Shown here piece after piece: positions 12,802-13,082 of a DNA stretch of 13,082 nucleotides. Position numbers and translations under genes: made by a program. Each line of letters opens with the position of its first letter. The stretch's first letter is position 1. Source of the stretch: Candidatus Nomurabacteria bacterium (GTDB lineage Bacteria; Patescibacteriota; Minisyncoccia; Phycocordibacterales; UBA9973); the NCBI GenBank assembly GCA_943350065.1, contig CALQZZ010000007.1:1-13082 (forward strand), in the 5' to 3' direction. Under the pieces are notes generated by a model, which saw only the letters and a list, made by a program, of their open reading frames with translations, had not been told where the DNA came from and searched no databases.

Positions 12802-13082
12802 CAATCTCAAGCTTTAGTTTTTTAAATTCTTCTACGCTGACATTACTTATCTTTCTTATCATTCTCTTTGCGCTAATTACTCTAATTTGTGACAATACAG
12901 CAAAAGAAGAAATATTTTCTGCATTAATTTTAAAATAAAATGGTGACGTTTTTTCTTTTGTAGTTAGTGGAACTATTTTTATCATTTCTTTATTATAAAC
13001 ACGTAAAACCAAAACTGGTCTTTCAAAATTTTCATTTTTTCCATCTATTTCTACTCCAATATTCAAACCCAAGGAGCACCAC
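12788..13082 (-). CDS. MazF/PemK-type toxin, C-terminal part (start outside window)
   Basis: The 98 visible residues continue the frame past the window edge: the bases before the apparent TTG start at 13072 encode Trp-Cys-Ser, giving WCSLGLNIGVEIDGK, which is the usual MazF/PemK beginning after the EIW motif. The true start is therefore outside. Family marks: NIGVEIDGK, then FERPVLVLR, IVPLTTKEK, SSFAVLSQIRVISAKRM and the C-terminal helix VSVEEFKKLKLEIEK. Such proteins are usually sequence-specific endoribonucleases paired with an antitoxin. No antitoxin gene follows downstream within the window, so any partner must lie upstream, outside, or be of another kind. The stop (TAA, 12788-12790) lies eight bases from a strong hairpin. 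Confidence 0.88.
   Translation of the reverse strand, partial: WCSLGLNIGVEIDGKNENFERPVLVLRVYNKEMIKIVPLTTKEKTSPFYFKINAENISSFAVLSQIRVISAKRMIRKISNVSVEEFKKLKLEIEKIG

Noticed and set aside
12788..13072. TTG at 13072 as the start of the MazF-like protein
   Set aside because: The frame stays open to the window edge and the preceding residues (Trp-Cys-Ser) fit the usual MazF/PemK N-terminus, so the gene is simply cut.

Overview
The window looks like a compact, AT-rich bacterial chromosome, most likely from the Candidate Phyla Radiation (Patescibacteria, Parcubacteria-like). This is an inference. It rests on the low GC, the near absence of Shine-Dalgarno sequences, genes that touch or overlap, start codons placed almost on top of predicted transcription starts, an archaeal-type editing domain, and a small DUF559 endonuclease framed by GC-rich palindromes. 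Every protein gene I support is on the minus strand. The plus strand carries one tRNA and one probable small RNA.

Layout, left to right (minus-strand genes are transcribed right to left). 1-975: N-terminal part of a HelD/UvrD-type helicase, cut by the window edge. 1130-2144: a SAM-dependent methyltransferase downstream of a freestanding threonyl-tRNA synthetase editing domain. 2225-2311: tRNA-Ser(GGA) on the plus strand. 2322-3215: an unusual fusion of an AdoMet-decarboxylase (SpeD)-like domain to a SET methyltransferase domain. 3259-5434: a four-gene operon, lemA, a 50-residue single-pass membrane protein, htpX and an AlkA-type glycosylase. 5508-7788: secD-secF, with its own promoter and terminator. 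7841-8296: a 456-bp unit with inverted-repeat ends carrying a DUF559 endonuclease-like gene. 8298-12026: a tight five-gene operon, in transcription order a membrane-anchored Cys-motif protein, rodA, folD, a PAP2 phosphatase and a Nudix hydrolase. 12045-12790: a gene-poor, structured stretch. 12788-13082: the C-terminal part of a MazF/PemK-type toxin, cut by the window edge.

The operons pair functions plausibly. LemA and HtpX are a common membrane quality-control pair. SecD and SecF assist protein export. RodA and PAP2 both fit cell-wall lipid II use and undecaprenyl phosphate recycling. FolD supplies one-carbon folates. The editing domain would clear Ser mischarged onto tRNA-Thr.

The items most worth attention are: the SpeD-SET fusion, in which Ser and Cys of the decarboxylase active site are kept but the His is Tyr; the freestanding archaeal-type ThrRS editing domain in what looks like a bacterium; a roughly 520-nt orphan transcription unit at 12045-12568 with a strong promoter, several hairpins, two possible H-type pseudoknots and a strong terminator, matching no RNA family I could recognise; a consensus plus-strand promoter firing a short hairpin RNA toward the 3' end of the mazF-like gene; and the DUF559 unit, whose stop codon lies inside its own terminal repeat.
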